Below are positions 44,854 through 54,264 of a stretch of DNA of 64,000 nt, piece by piece. Numbering within the stretch: the stretch's first letter is position 1; every line of letters starts with the position of its first letter. The notes under the pieces are model-generated. The model saw only the letters and a list, made by a program, of their open reading frames with translations, did no database searches and was not told the origin of the DNA. Source of the stretch: Streptomyces sp. NRRL F-5630 (GTDB lineage Bacteria > Actinomycetota > Actinomycetes > Streptomycetales > Streptomycetaceae). The position numbers and the translations under genes are program-made. The stretch covers positions 31,624 through 95,623 of the forward strand of contig NZ_JOGO01000018.1 of assembly GCF_000719475.1 (NCBI RefSeq). The letters run 5' to 3'.

Positions 44854-46152
44854 ATGGCACCCGAGGAATCAACGTCCCTGCGGTCAGAAACCGCCTCGTC
44901 CCCCACTCCCGCACCGAGCGGACCCGCCCCGGGACCCGCCCGCGCCAAGGGCCTGCTCGCGGTCCTCATGCCGGTCGGGATCGTCCTCGCCGCGCTCAAC
45001 CTGCGCCCCGCCATCACGAGCCTCGGCTCGCTCCTGGAGGAGGTGCGCGACGGGCTCGGCATGAACGGGACCCTCGCCGGGCTGCTCACCTCCGTACCTC
45101 CTCTCTGCTTCGCCGTCTTCGGCTCGCTCGCCCCCCGCCTGTCCAGGCGCTTCGGCGCGGGCACCGTGGTCTGCGGCGGCATGGTCGCGATCACCGCCGG
45201 GCTCGTCGTCCGGCCCTTCACCGGGTCCACGGCCGGCTTCCTCGCCGCGACCGCGCTCACCCTCGCGGGCATCGCGGTGAGCAACGTGCTCATGCCGGTC
45301 GTCGTCAAGAACTGGTTCCCCGACCGCGTCGGCTCGATGACCGGGCTCTACTCGATGGCCCTCGCCATCGGCACCTCGCTCGCCGCCGCCGTCACCGTGC
45401 CGCTCAACGACGCGCTCGGCGGCTGGCAGGGCGGCCTCGCGATCTGGGCGGCGCTCGGCGCCGTCGCCGTGGTGCCGTGGGCCGTGCTGAGCCGCCAGGG
45501 CCGCGCGGCCGAACGCGAGAGCGCCGCCCACCCCGCCCCGGCGGGACCCGGGGACGCACTGCGCGTCACGCGCAGCCGCACCGCGTGGTCGCTCGCCTGC
45601 TTCTTCGGGCTCCAGGCCACCGCCGCGTACATCACCATGGGCTGGATGCCGCAGATCTTCCGCGACGCGGGCATCTCGGCGGGGACCGCCGGCGTCCTCC
45701 TCGCGGTGACCATGGCGCTCGGCATCCCGCTCGCCTTCGTCATCCCGCGCGTCGCGATCCGGCTGCCCCAGCAGGGCCCTGTCGTGATCGCCCTCGGCCT
45801 GTGCGGGCTCGGCGGCTACCTCGGCCTCGCGCTCGCGCCCGCCGGGGGCGCGTGGATCTGGGCCCTCCTCCTCGGCGTCAGCAACTGCGCCTTCCCGCTC
45901 GCCCTCACGATGGTCGGCCTGCGCGCCCGCACCGGGCCCGGCGTCGTCAAGCTCTCCGCCTTCGCGCAGAGCACCGGCTACCTCATCTCCATCCCGGGCC
46001 CGCTCCTCGTCGGCGTCCTCAACGACGCGACGGGCGGCTGGGGCGTCCCGATCCTCTTCATGGCCTGCCTCATGGTCCCGCAGATCATCGTCGGCACCCT
46101 GGCGGGCCGGAACCGCACGATCGAGGACGAACACCTCGCCAAGGCGGCCTGA
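44854..46152 (+). CDS. CynX/NimT-type MFS transporter
   Basis: 432 residues, 12 helices. Family features: LAALNLRPAITSLGSLLEEVRD near the start, CFAVFGSLAPRLSRRFG loop 2-3, VVVKNWFPDRVGSMTGLYS and a GMP/RARTGPG loop later. The group includes cyanate and nitroimidazole transporters, but substrate is unknown. Probably leaderless (TATGAT 6 nt upstream of the ATG) and controlled by the divergent FadR-type regulator. Confidence 0.87.
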   Translation: MAPEESTSLRSETASSPTPAPSGPAPGPARAKGLLAVLMPVGIVLAALNLRPAITSLGSLLEEVRDGLGMNGTLAGLLTSVPPLCFAVFGSLAPRLSRRFGAGTVVCGGMVAITAGLVVRPFTGSTAGFLAATALTLAGIAVSNVLMPVVVKNWFPDRVGSMTGLYSMALAIGTSLAAAVTVPLNDALGGWQGGLAIWAALGAVAVVPWAVLSRQGRAAERESAAHPAPAGPGDALRVTRSRTAWSLACFFGLQATAAYITMGWMPQIFRDAGISAGTAGVLLAVTMALGIPLAFVIPRVAIRLPQQGPVVIALGLCGLGGYLGLALAPAGGAWIWALLLGVSNCAFPLALTMVGLRARTGPGVVKLSAFAQSTGYLISIPGPLLVGVLNDATGGWGVPILFMACLMVPQIIVGTLAGRNRTIEDEHLAKAA

Positions 46153-46159
46153 CCGCCCC

Positions 46160-46203
46160 GTCCCGCCCGGGACCCGGCCACCTCACCGGGCCCCGGGCGG
46201 GAC
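46160..46203 (+). terminator. Terminator after the MFS gene
   Basis: GTCCCGCCCGGG (46160-46171) pairs with CCCGGGCGGGAC (46192-46203). Confidence 0.72.
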
Positions 46204-46220
46204 CTCGCCGAGAAGCCCCA

Positions 46221-46226
46221 TAAACT
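46221..46226 (+). promoter_or_regulatory. -10 box for the leaderless 37-residue gene
   Basis: TAAACT, 6 nt before the ATG at 46233, in an otherwise very GC-rich context. Confidence 0.6.
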
Positions 46227-46232
46227 ACGCAC

Positions 46233-46346
46233 ATGCCCGTGCTCGAACCCAATCCCCAAGGCGGCCAGAAGAAGCTCCTCCTGGTCTTCGGCGCGATGAT
46301 CGGCATCACGGTGGTGATCGGCATCCTCGCCAGCTTCCTCGCCTGA
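46233..46346 (+). CDS. 37-residue single-helix membrane protein (SGM_5486-type)
   Basis: MPVLEPNPQGGQKK followed by one membrane helix (LLLVFGAMIGITVVIGILAS) and a short end. I recall this as the SGM_5486 family transporter-associated protein that follows CynX-like MFS genes in Streptomyces. It has its own TAAACT -10 box and appears leaderless. Too short for most gene finders. Possibly a subunit or regulator of the transporter; unproven. Confidence 0.8.
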   Translation: MPVLEPNPQGGQKKLLLVFGAMIGITVVIGILASFLA

Positions 46347-47342
<996 letters not shown>

Positions 47343-47558
47343 ATGACCACGCAGGTTGACAGCAGGGGCGAGCCGCCCGCGTCCGCACCCGTACAGTCCC
47401 GGCTGCCCTGGTGGGCGCTCGCCCTGCCCACCCTCGCCTTCCTCGTCCTGCTCGCCCTTGTCGCGCAGCCGGGCGAGGCACACGCGGCGGTCTCCTCACC
47501 AGGTCTCACTGATCTCCTGGACCGGCTCGGCGCCTTCCTCGGCGGCCTCATCGGCTGA
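47343..47558 (+). CDS. Small single-helix membrane or secreted protein
   Basis: 71 residues from an ATG after GGGGGAG. Hydrophilic N-terminus, one hydrophobic segment (WWALALPTLAFLVLLALVA) followed by QPGEAHAAVSS, which could be a signal-peptidase site, and a short amphipathic end (LTDLLDRLGAFLGGLIG). No named family. Followed 84 nt later by the SixA-type gene. Confidence 0.7.
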   Translation: MTTQVDSRGEPPASAPVQSRLPWWALALPTLAFLVLLALVAQPGEAHAAVSSPGLTDLLDRLGAFLGGLIG

Positions 47559-47642
47559 GCCGCGTCGCCCCCTGGTCACTCCTGCGGGGGGAGTGCGCAA
47601 CTCCCGCCGCCAGGCAGCCCCTTTCGTGCGAAGCTGGGACGT

Positions 47643-48200
47643 ATGAGCGCCGCTGTGTCCTCCGGGGGGATGTCCGCCCCCGCTCCCGCCACCACCCGTA
47701 AGCTCGTGCTGCTGCGTCACGCGAAGGCCGACTGGCCCGAGGGCTCCGACCACGACCGACCGCTCGCCGAGCGGGGCCGCAAGGACGCCCCCGCCGCCGG
47801 GCGCAGGCTCGCGGACCTCGGCATCGCCGCCGACCTCGCGCTGTGCTCCACCGCCCGCCGCACGCGTGAGACATGGAAGCTCGCCGTCTCCGAACTCCCC
47901 GAGCGCCCGCGCACGGTCTACGAGGAGCGCATCTACGAGGCCGCCCCCGGCGCCCTCATCGAGCTGCTCAACGAGGTGGACGACGAGGCCGCCACCGTGC
48001 TCCTCATCGGCCACAACCCCGGCGTCCAGGCCCTCACCGGGATTCTCGCGGGCAGCGTCGTCGGCGAACGTGCGGCCCGCCTCAGCGGCCGCGACTTCCC
48101 CACGGCGGCCTTCTCCGTGCTGGAGTTCACGGGACCGTGGAAGTCCCTGGAACCGGGAGTCGCGACCCTCACCGACTACTGGGCGCCGCACGAGGCCTGA
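47643..48200 (+). CDS. SixA-type histidine phosphatase
   Basis: 185 residues from ATG 47643; the ATG at 47670, directly after GGGGGG, is an equally good start. RHG motif LVLLRHAKADWPEG, second His in LLIGHNPGVQ, and Arg in STARRTRETW: the phosphoglycerate-mutase-like active site. SixA proteins dephosphorylate phosphohistidine or small phosphates. Cytoplasmic; target unknown. Confidence 0.88.
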   Translation: MSAAVSSGGMSAPAPATTRKLVLLRHAKADWPEGSDHDRPLAERGRKDAPAAGRRLADLGIAADLALCSTARRTRETWKLAVSELPERPRTVYEERIYEAAPGALIELLNEVDDEAATVLLIGHNPGVQALTGILAGSVVGERAARLSGRDFPTAAFSVLEFTGPWKSLEPGVATLTDYWAPHEA

Positions 48201-48212
48201 GCGCGTAAGGCT

Positions 48213-48248
48213 GCGGCCCCGCTCCCGTACGCGGGGGAGCGGGGCCGC
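48213..48248 (+). terminator. Terminator after the sixA-like gene
   Basis: GCGGCCCCGCTCCC (48213-48226) pairs with GGGAGCGGGGCCGC (48235-48248). The rest of 48249-48522 is GC-rich sequence without a credible gene. Confidence 0.75.
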
Positions 48249-48522
48249 GCGGCCCCGAAGCCGCACGCCGGGAAGCCGCCCAGCTCCGAGGAGCCAGGAC
48301 CCGGTGGGCCGAGCCGGCCCGTCGCCCACCACTCAGGGAGCCCCGGCCCGGCGGCCGAACCGTCCCCCCGCCCAGCCCTCACGGAGCCCCGGCCCCGGCC
48401 CGGCCGCCCACCGGACTGCGTGCCGACCCGCCGCTGATCCCGGGGGCCCCGCCCCGGCAGGCCCCTCCGCCCCGCCGTCGCTGAACCCCGCCGCCGCTCA
48501 GCCACTTCGAGCGCTGGCCCCC

Positions 48523-49746
48523 TCAGTCCTCCACCGCTCCGTCCGCCGCCTCGACCTCTTCCCGGGTGATCCCGAGGAGGTAGAGCACGGTGTCGAGGAA
48601 GGGCACGTTCACCGAGGTGTGCGCCGCTTCCCGCACCACCGGCTTCGCGTTGAAGGCGACGCCGAGCCCCGCCGTGTTGAGCATGTCGAGGTCATTGGCC
48701 CCGTCGCCGATCGCGACGGTCTGCGCCAGCGGCACCCCCGCCTGCTCGGCGAAGCGCCGCAGCAGCCGCGCCTTGCCCGCCCGGTCCACGATCTCGCCCG
48801 TCACCCGCCCGGTGAGCCTGCCGTCCACTATCTCCAGCGTGTTGGCGGCGGCGAAGTCCAGCCCGAGGCGTTCCCGCAGCTCGTCGGTGACCTGCGTGAA
48901 GCCGCCCGAGACCACGCCCACCTGGTAGCCGAGCCGCTTCAGGGTGCGGATCAGCGTGCGCGCTCCCGGCGTGAGCCGCACCTCCGCACGCACCTTCTCC
49001 ACGACCGAGGCGTCGAGCCCGGCGAGCAGCGCGACCCGCGCGTGCAGGGACTGCGCGAAGTCCAGTTCGCCGCGCATCGCCGACTCCGTGACCCGCGCCA
49101 CCTCCGCCTCGCAGCCCGCGTGCGCGGCGAACAGCTCGATCACCTCGTCCTGGATCAGCGTCGAGTCGACGTCCATGACGACGAGCCGCTGCGCGCGCCG
49201 CTGGAGCCCGGCGGCGACCACGGCGATATCCACGCCGAACTCCCCGGCACGCGGCGCGAGCGCCGAGCGGAGGGTGTCGGCGGGCACGCCGGAGACGGCG
49301 AACTCCACTGCGGTCACGGGGTACTTGGCGAGCCGGAAGACGCGGTCGATATTCCCCCCGGCCCCCGTGATGCGCGAGGCGATCGCGGCGGTCGACTCGG
49401 CGGTCAGCGGGTTCCCGAGGACAGTGACGTGCGAGCGACCCGTACCGCGCGGCCTGTTGTCGCCCGTACCGGAGATGATCTCGGCCGAGAGCCCCCAGGA
49501 CTCCGCCCAGCTGTGGACGGTCGCCCGCAACTCGCCCTCGTGGACCCCGGGCGGCGCGGTCACGAGGGCGCACAGCACGATGCGGCCCCGCGTGACGACC
49601 TGCTCGATGTCCACGACGTCCACGCCGTACCCGGCGAGCGTGTCGAAGAGGCCGGCGGTGAGGCCGGGGCGGTCCTTGCCGAAGATCTTGACGAGAAGAG
49701 TCGGCAGGTCCTCGGACGCCGACGCCGCAGACAGTGATGCGCTCAT
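48523..49746 (-). CDS. serB: Phosphoserine phosphatase
   Basis: 407 residues. Two N-terminal ACT-like regulatory domains (about 15-180: LLVKIFGKDRPGLTAGLFD) and a HAD phosphatase domain with nucleophile in MDVDSTLIQDEV, VSGGFTQV and IGDGANDLDML. Last step of serine synthesis. ATG at 49744-49746; the frame is open to 50058 but the start agrees with family length. A TACGGT lies 9 nt before the ATG, so the leader is very short. Confidence 0.93.
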   Translation of the reverse strand: MSASLSAASASEDLPTLLVKIFGKDRPGLTAGLFDTLAGYGVDVVDIEQVVTRGRIVLCALVTAPPGVHEGELRATVHSWAESWGLSAEIISGTGDNRPRGTGRSHVTVLGNPLTAESTAAIASRITGAGGNIDRVFRLAKYPVTAVEFAVSGVPADTLRSALAPRAGEFGVDIAVVAAGLQRRAQRLVVMDVDSTLIQDEVIELFAAHAGCEAEVARVTESAMRGELDFAQSLHARVALLAGLDASVVEKVRAEVRLTPGARTLIRTLKRLGYQVGVVSGGFTQVTDELRERLGLDFAAANTLEIVDGRLTGRVTGEIVDRAGKARLLRRFAEQAGVPLAQTVAIGDGANDLDMLNTAGLGVAFNAKPVVREAAHTSVNVPFLDTVLYLLGITREEVEAADGAVED

Positions 49747-50036
49747 GGTGCCCCTACCGTATCGGCCGCCGCCGCGCACAAGAACGCCGTCCCGCAGGCC
49801 GGACACCTGGCCCCCGCCCCGGCCGCCCCCCTTCTCCCCGCCTCCCGCCTCCCGGCCCGCGCCTCCCGGCCCGCGCCTCCGGTACCCGGCTCCCGCCGCC
49901 GTTACCGGGACGGAATCTCGTCCCGGCTTCCACCCCGGCGCCTCCGCCTGGAATAGTGCTGCCGCACGCAGAGCAGATCTTCCCCGGACGCGGAAAGTGA
50001 CAATCCCGTCGACGGGGCCATGGGGGACACAGGCAT

Positions 50037-52628
50037 ATGGGGCTCGCGGTACCGGCATACGTACTGGAACTCAACGGCAGGACCTGGACGCTCGATCCGG
50101 GCAGGACATACACGGTGGGACGTGATCCGCAGGCGGACATCGTGGCCGAGGACGCCAGGGTCTCCTGGCGCCACGCCACCCTCGGCTGGACCGCGTCGGG
50201 CTGGACGATCGACGACGGCGGCAGCACCAACGGCACCTTCGTGGAGGGCCGCAGGGTCACCCGCGCGGTCCTCGGCCCCGGCACCGTGATCCACCTCGGC
50301 AACGCGAGCGACGGCCCACGCCTCACCGCCCGCCCCGCCGAGCAGCCCGCCGCCGGACCGGCGGCCGGTTCCGTGCCGCGACAGCAGGACGCGGCGCAGA
50401 GCCCGGCGCGGCAGCCGGCCGCACGCCAGCCCGCCCAGCCATCGGCCGCACGGCAGCCCGTACGAGAGCAGCCCGCCTCGCTCCCGGAGCAGCCCGCCCC
50501 GCCCGCACGGAACCACCCGCCGTCCCCCGACCCGCGCCCGGGACCCGGCCCCGTCGCGGACGCGCGCCCCGCCACCGACCCCCGCCCCCACCAGGGCCGC
50601 CCCTCTGCCGGCGACCGCAGCCCCACGACCTTCCACCAGATGGCCGTGGGCCGCCGGATGAGCATCGGGCGTGCCCTGGAGAACGACCTCGTCGTCTCCG
50701 ACCTCCAGGTCTCGCGGCACCATGCCGAGTTCCACGCGACGCCCGAGGGCCGCTTCGAGATACGCGACCTCGGCTCGCACAACGGCACGTACGTCAACGG
50801 GCAGCCGCTGCCCAAGTCCGGGAGCGCCCGGCTCGGCCCGCAGGACACCGTGGGCGTCGGCCACTCCACCTTCCGGCTCGTCGAGGGGCGCCTGGAGGAG
50901 TTCGTCGACTCCGGTGAGGTCTCCTTCGCGGCCCGCCACCTCACCGTCGAGGTCGACGGCGGCAAGCAGATCCTCAAGGACGTCTCCTTCGGCGTCCCGG
51001 AGAAGTCCCTCGTCGCGGTGATCGGCCCCTCGGGTTCGGGCAAGTCCACACTGCTCAAGGCCCTCACCGGCTACCGCCCCGCCGACCAGGGCACGGTCCT
51101 GTACGACCACCGCGACCTGTACAAGCAGTTCGCCGAGCTGCGCCAGCGCATCGGGCTCGTCCCGCAGGACGACATCCTGCACAAGGAACTCACCGTGCGC
51201 CGCGCCCTGCGCTACGCGGCCAAGCTCCGCTTCCCCGCCGACACGAGCGAGCAGGAGCGCCAGGACCGCATCACCGAGGTGCTGCGCGAGCTGAAGCTCG
51301 ACATCCACCAGGACAAGAAGGTCACCTCGCTCTCCGGCGGCCAGCGCAAACGCGTCTCGGTCGCCCTCGAACTGCTCACGAAGCCCTCGCTGATCTTCCT
51401 CGACGAGCCGACCTCGGGCCTCGACCCGGGCATGGACCGCGATGTGATGCAGCTCCTGCGCGGTCTCGCCGACGACGGCCGCACGGTCCTCGTCGTGACG
51501 CACTCGGTCGCCGAGCTGTCACTGTGCGACAAGCTGCTCGTCATGGCGCCCGGCGGCTCCGTCGCCTACTTCGGGCCACCGGCCGAGGCGCTCACCTTCT
51601 TCGGCTACACGAGCTGGGCGGACGTCTTCTCGGCCTTCGAGGAGTACCGGGACTACGACTGGGCGGGCCGCTGGAAGGGCTCGCAGCACTACCAGCTGTA
51701 CGCGGCCGAAGCGGACGTCGCCGCCTCGCAGCCCGTGCCCGTGCTCGGCCAGAGCCCGGCGACGCTGCGGCCGACGAAGCCGCAGGGCTGGTTCGCACAG
51801 CTGCGGACCCTCACCGTGCGCTACCTCGCGGTGCTCGCGTCCGACCGCTTCTTCATGGCGCTCATGGTCGTCCTGCCCGTGGTGCTCGGCGTCGTCTCGG
51901 TGATCATCCCGGCGAAGTTCGGCCTCGCCCCGCCGACCCCGCCCTCGCGCTTCAACAGCGCGGCCGGGATGATCCTCATGATCCTCGTCGTGGGCATCTG
52001 CCTCGCGGGAGCGGCCAACTCCGTCCGCGAACTGATCAAGGAACGGGTCATCTACGAACGGGAACGGGCCACCGGGCTCTCCCGCTCCGCGTACCTCATG
52101 TCGAAGGTCCTCGTCCTCGGCGTGGTCACGGCGCTCCAGGGCGTCATCATGACCCTCATCGGCACGAGCAGCCGCGCGCTGCCCGCCGAGGGCCTCGTCC
52201 TGCCGCCCGCCGCCGAGATCGGTGTCGCCGTCATCGCGATGGGGCTCACGTCCATGGTCGTCGGCCTGGTGATCTCCGCGCTCGTGCGCACGAGCGAGAT
52301 GACGATGCCGCTCCTCGTGATGTTCGCGATCGTCCAGCTCGTCTTCACCGGCACGCTCTTCCAGATCTTCGACAGCCCCGGCCTCGAACAGCTCGCCTGG
52401 CTCATGCCCTCGCGCTGGGCGGTCGCGGCGGCGGGCGCCACGACCGACCTGGCGCACCTCATGCCGCCGTGGGACGAGAAGCGCCCCGGGAACCTCGATC
52501 CGCTCTGGGAGCACACGAGCGCCCAGTGGGGCGTGAACATCGCCGTCCTGCTCGGTATCGCCGTCGTCCTGCTCCTCGTCGTCTCACGCCTCCTGCGACG
52601 GCACGAGCCGGAGGTCATGCGGAAGTAA
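50037..52628 (+). CDS. ABC transporter with two FHA domains, ABCG-type half transporter
   Basis: 863 residues. FHA domain 1 (about 10-100: YTVGRDPQADIV, SWRHATL, GGSTNGTFVEG), a Pro/Ala/Gln-rich linker with repeated QPxxRQP (about 100-195), FHA domain 2 (about 200-285: SIGRALENDLVV, VSRHHAEF, SHNGTYVNG), nucleotide-binding domain (Walker A GPSGSGKST, LSGGQRKR, Walker B LIFLDEPTSGLD) and a six-helix ABC2 membrane domain (about 600-860). FHA domains bind phosphothreonine, so activity is probably controlled by Ser/Thr kinases. Substrate unknown; exporter of lipid or peptide likely. Confidence 0.92.
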   Translation: MGLAVPAYVLELNGRTWTLDPGRTYTVGRDPQADIVAEDARVSWRHATLGWTASGWTIDDGGSTNGTFVEGRRVTRAVLGPGTVIHLGNASDGPRLTARPAEQPAAGPAAGSVPRQQDAAQSPARQPAARQPAQPSAARQPVREQPASLPEQPAPPARNHPPSPDPRPGPGPVADARPATDPRPHQGRPSAGDRSPTTFHQMAVGRRMSIGRALENDLVVSDLQVSRHHAEFHATPEGRFEIRDLGSHNGTYVNGQPLPKSGSARLGPQDTVGVGHSTFRLVEGRLEEFVDSGEVSFAARHLTVEVDGGKQILKDVSFGVPEKSLVAVIGPSGSGKSTLLKALTGYRPADQGTVLYDHRDLYKQFAELRQRIGLVPQDDILHKELTVRRALRYAAKLRFPADTSEQERQDRITEVLRELKLDIHQDKKVTSLSGGQRKRVSVALELLTKPSLIFLDEPTSGLDPGMDRDVMQLLRGLADDGRTVLVVTHSVAELSLCDKLLVMAPGGSVAYFGPPAEALTFFGYTSWADVFSAFEEYRDYDWAGRWKGSQHYQLYAAEADVAASQPVPVLGQSPATLRPTKPQGWFAQLRTLTVRYLAVLASDRFFMALMVVLPVVLGVVSVIIPAKFGLAPPTPPSRFNSAAGMILMILVVGICLAGAANSVRELIKERVIYERERATGLSRSAYLMSKVLVLGVVTALQGVIMTLIGTSSRALPAEGLVLPPAAEIGVAVIAMGLTSMVVGLVISALVRTSEMTMPLLVMFAIVQLVFTGTLFQIFDSPGLEQLAWLMPSRWAVAAAGATTDLAHLMPPWDEKRPGNLDPLWEHTSAQWGVNIAVLLGIAVVLLLVVSRLLRRHEPEVMRK

Positions 52629-52635
52629 GGGGAGA

Positions 52636-52740
52636 CCCGCACGCAGCGCGGCTCCCGCGCCCGCACGCAGCGGCTCCCGCGCCCGCACGCAACGTGGCCT
52701 CCGCGCCGATACGCAGCGCGGCCCCCGCGTACGCAGCCCG
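52636..52740. repeat. Degenerate tandem repeat, about four copies of 22-25 nt
   Basis: Units like CCCGCACGCAGCGCGGCTCC begin near 52636, 52660, 52682 and 52707. Non-coding, after the FHA-ABC gene. Confidence 0.55.
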
Positions 52741-52787
52741 CCCCCGCCCGCCTCCGGTTCCCCCCGCCCGCTCCCGTACGCGGGCAT

Positions 52788-52829
52788 GCCGCGAGGGCGG
52801 CACCCGGATCCGGGTGCCGCCCTCGCGGC
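52788..52829. terminator. Perfect 42-nt palindrome (bidirectional terminator)
   Basis: Left arm starts GCCGCGAGGGCGGCACCC and the two halves meet at GGATCC without any mismatch or loop. It lies between the convergent FHA-ABC and SLT genes. No gene is seen in 52629-52958. Confidence 0.75.
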
Positions 52830-52958
52830 TGGTCAATAGGGGGCCATGGGCACGACCCCGTCTCTCCCGCTCAGCACTCCCCGTACGCCGGGTCGGCGCG
52901 TGGTGGAGTCTCTGCCGGGGCTCCGCCGGGCTCAGCCCGCGCGGTCTCGGGGGAATGC

Positions 52959-53801
52959 TCAGTAGGCCGAGTTGACGTTGTCCATCGAGCCGTAACGCTC
53001 GGCGGCGTAGTTGGCGGCGGCGGTGATGTTCGCGACCGGGTCGTAGATGTCGTGCGAGGTGCCCTCGACGTGCCAGTGGTCGAAGGTCGGCTGGATCACC
53101 TGGAGCAGACCCTTGGAGGGGATGCCGTTCTGGGCGTTGATGTCCCAGAGGTTGATCGCCCGGGTGTTGCCGGAGGACTCGCGCATGATGTTGCGGTGCA
53201 GACCCTCGTACGAGCCGGGGATGCCCTTCGCCTTCATGATGTCGAGCGACTCGCGGATCCAGCCGTCCAGGTTGTTCGGGTAGCTCTTGACGGCCTTGCG
53301 CTCGGCGTTGCGGCTCGCGGCCTGCTTCGTGGCGCGGTCCTTCGTGGCCTTCGTCTTCGCCTCGGCGGCCTTGATCTTCGCCTCGGCGGCCTTCGCCTGC
53401 TCGGAGGCACCGGCCTGCTGGTTGGTGATGCTGGCGTGCAGCTCCTTGGCCTGCGCGTTGCCGCCGGTCAGGCTGCTGTACGCGGCCGGCTCGGAAGCGG
53501 TGACGCTCTGCGAGGCGGAGGAGGAACCGCTCGTCGCGGGGATCGCGATGCCACAGGCGAGGACGGCGGCCGAGACGCTGCCTATACCCGCGAGCTGGAG
53601 CTTCTGGGTGCGGCTGAGGTTGCCGCCGCGCAGTGCGGCCGGAACGGCGCCCGCGACCTTGGCCTGGGCGGTGCCGACCTGCTCGCCGAACTTGCTGGAG
53701 GAGACGCGCTGCTGGATCGAGCCGAGCTGGCTGGTGACCTGACGACGACCGTCGTTGATTCGCTTCTGGGCGTTGCGGATGCGAGTGGAGATGTCAGACA
53801 T
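52959..53801 (-). CDS. Lytic transglycosylase (SLT domain) with coiled-coil linker
   Basis: 280 residues from the ATG at 53799-53801. A hydrophilic N-terminus of ~65 residues, one membrane helix (IGSVSAAVLACGIAIPAT), an Ala/Lys-rich coiled coil (AEAKIKAAEAKTKATKDRA) and a C-terminal SLT domain with catalytic Glu in MRESSGN, GLLQVIQPTFD and NYAAERYG. Cleaves glycan strands of peptidoglycan. The long cytoplasmic-like N-terminus before the helix is unusual for a signal peptide and implies a membrane anchor. Confidence 0.88.
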   Translation of the reverse strand: MSDISTRIRNAQKRINDGRRQVTSQLGSIQQRVSSSKFGEQVGTAQAKVAGAVPAALRGGNLSRTQKLQLAGIGSVSAAVLACGIAIPATSGSSSASQSVTASEPAAYSSLTGGNAQAKELHASITNQQAGASEQAKAAEAKIKAAEAKTKATKDRATKQAASRNAERKAVKSYPNNLDGWIRESLDIMKAKGIPGSYEGLHRNIMRESSGNTRAINLWDINAQNGIPSKGLLQVIQPTFDHWHVEGTSHDIYDPVANITAAANYAAERYGSMDNVNSAY

Positions 53802-54252
53802 GGCAGATGTGACCTCTTCGTGTAAGCGGGGAGGTCGCTCTCGGCCGCGGGGGACGAATGTTTTTCCCGGCCTGGCGCCGGGTAGAGACCGACGCCGAGC
53901 GACGGGTGCCATTGTTAGCGGTCGCAAAAATCCGTGGCAAAGATGTGACGTACGATGCGGCTTAGTTATATAGGGTCCGTTTTGGGCCCTATGGGGCCGC
54001 AAAACCCCCGCTCGTATCGGACATACGGCATGTACTACGCAAGTTCGTACGTGACGCGCGCCCTATGCCCGTCCTCACAAGCCGCTCATCCGAATCTCAC
54101 GAACCGTTGCTTGAGCAAAGCGGAGGGTGTGCGGAATCCGGCCCCCGGGAGGCCCTCCAGGAACCCCGCCCCCCGGTTTCCGCCCCGGGACCTACGCCCG
54201 GCGGCGCTACCCACCCGGCCGCTGGGCCGATGCCCGCCGCGAGGCGCCCGGC
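53802..54252. other. Divergent intergenic region with AT-rich core
   Basis: It holds the promoter of the SLT gene (minus strand CTATATAAC near 53965-53974 is a candidate -10) and an inverted repeat ATAGGGTCC/GGGCCCTAT near 53970-53991. I looked for a c-di-AMP (ydaO) aptamer, common before such genes, and did not find its conserved blocks. No gene. Confidence 0.45.
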
Positions 54253-54258
54253 TACGGT
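54253..54258 (+). promoter_or_regulatory. -10 box for a leaderless histidine-kinase transcript
   Basis: TACGGT, then 6 nt, then the ATG at 54265. No ribosome site is visible. Confidence 0.55.
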
Positions 54259-54264
54259 GAGCCC

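Noticed and set aside
53802..54252. Possible c-di-AMP (ydaO) riboswitch before the SLT gene
   Set aside because: Such genes often have one, but the conserved GGGGAACC-like blocks and expected helices are not visible.
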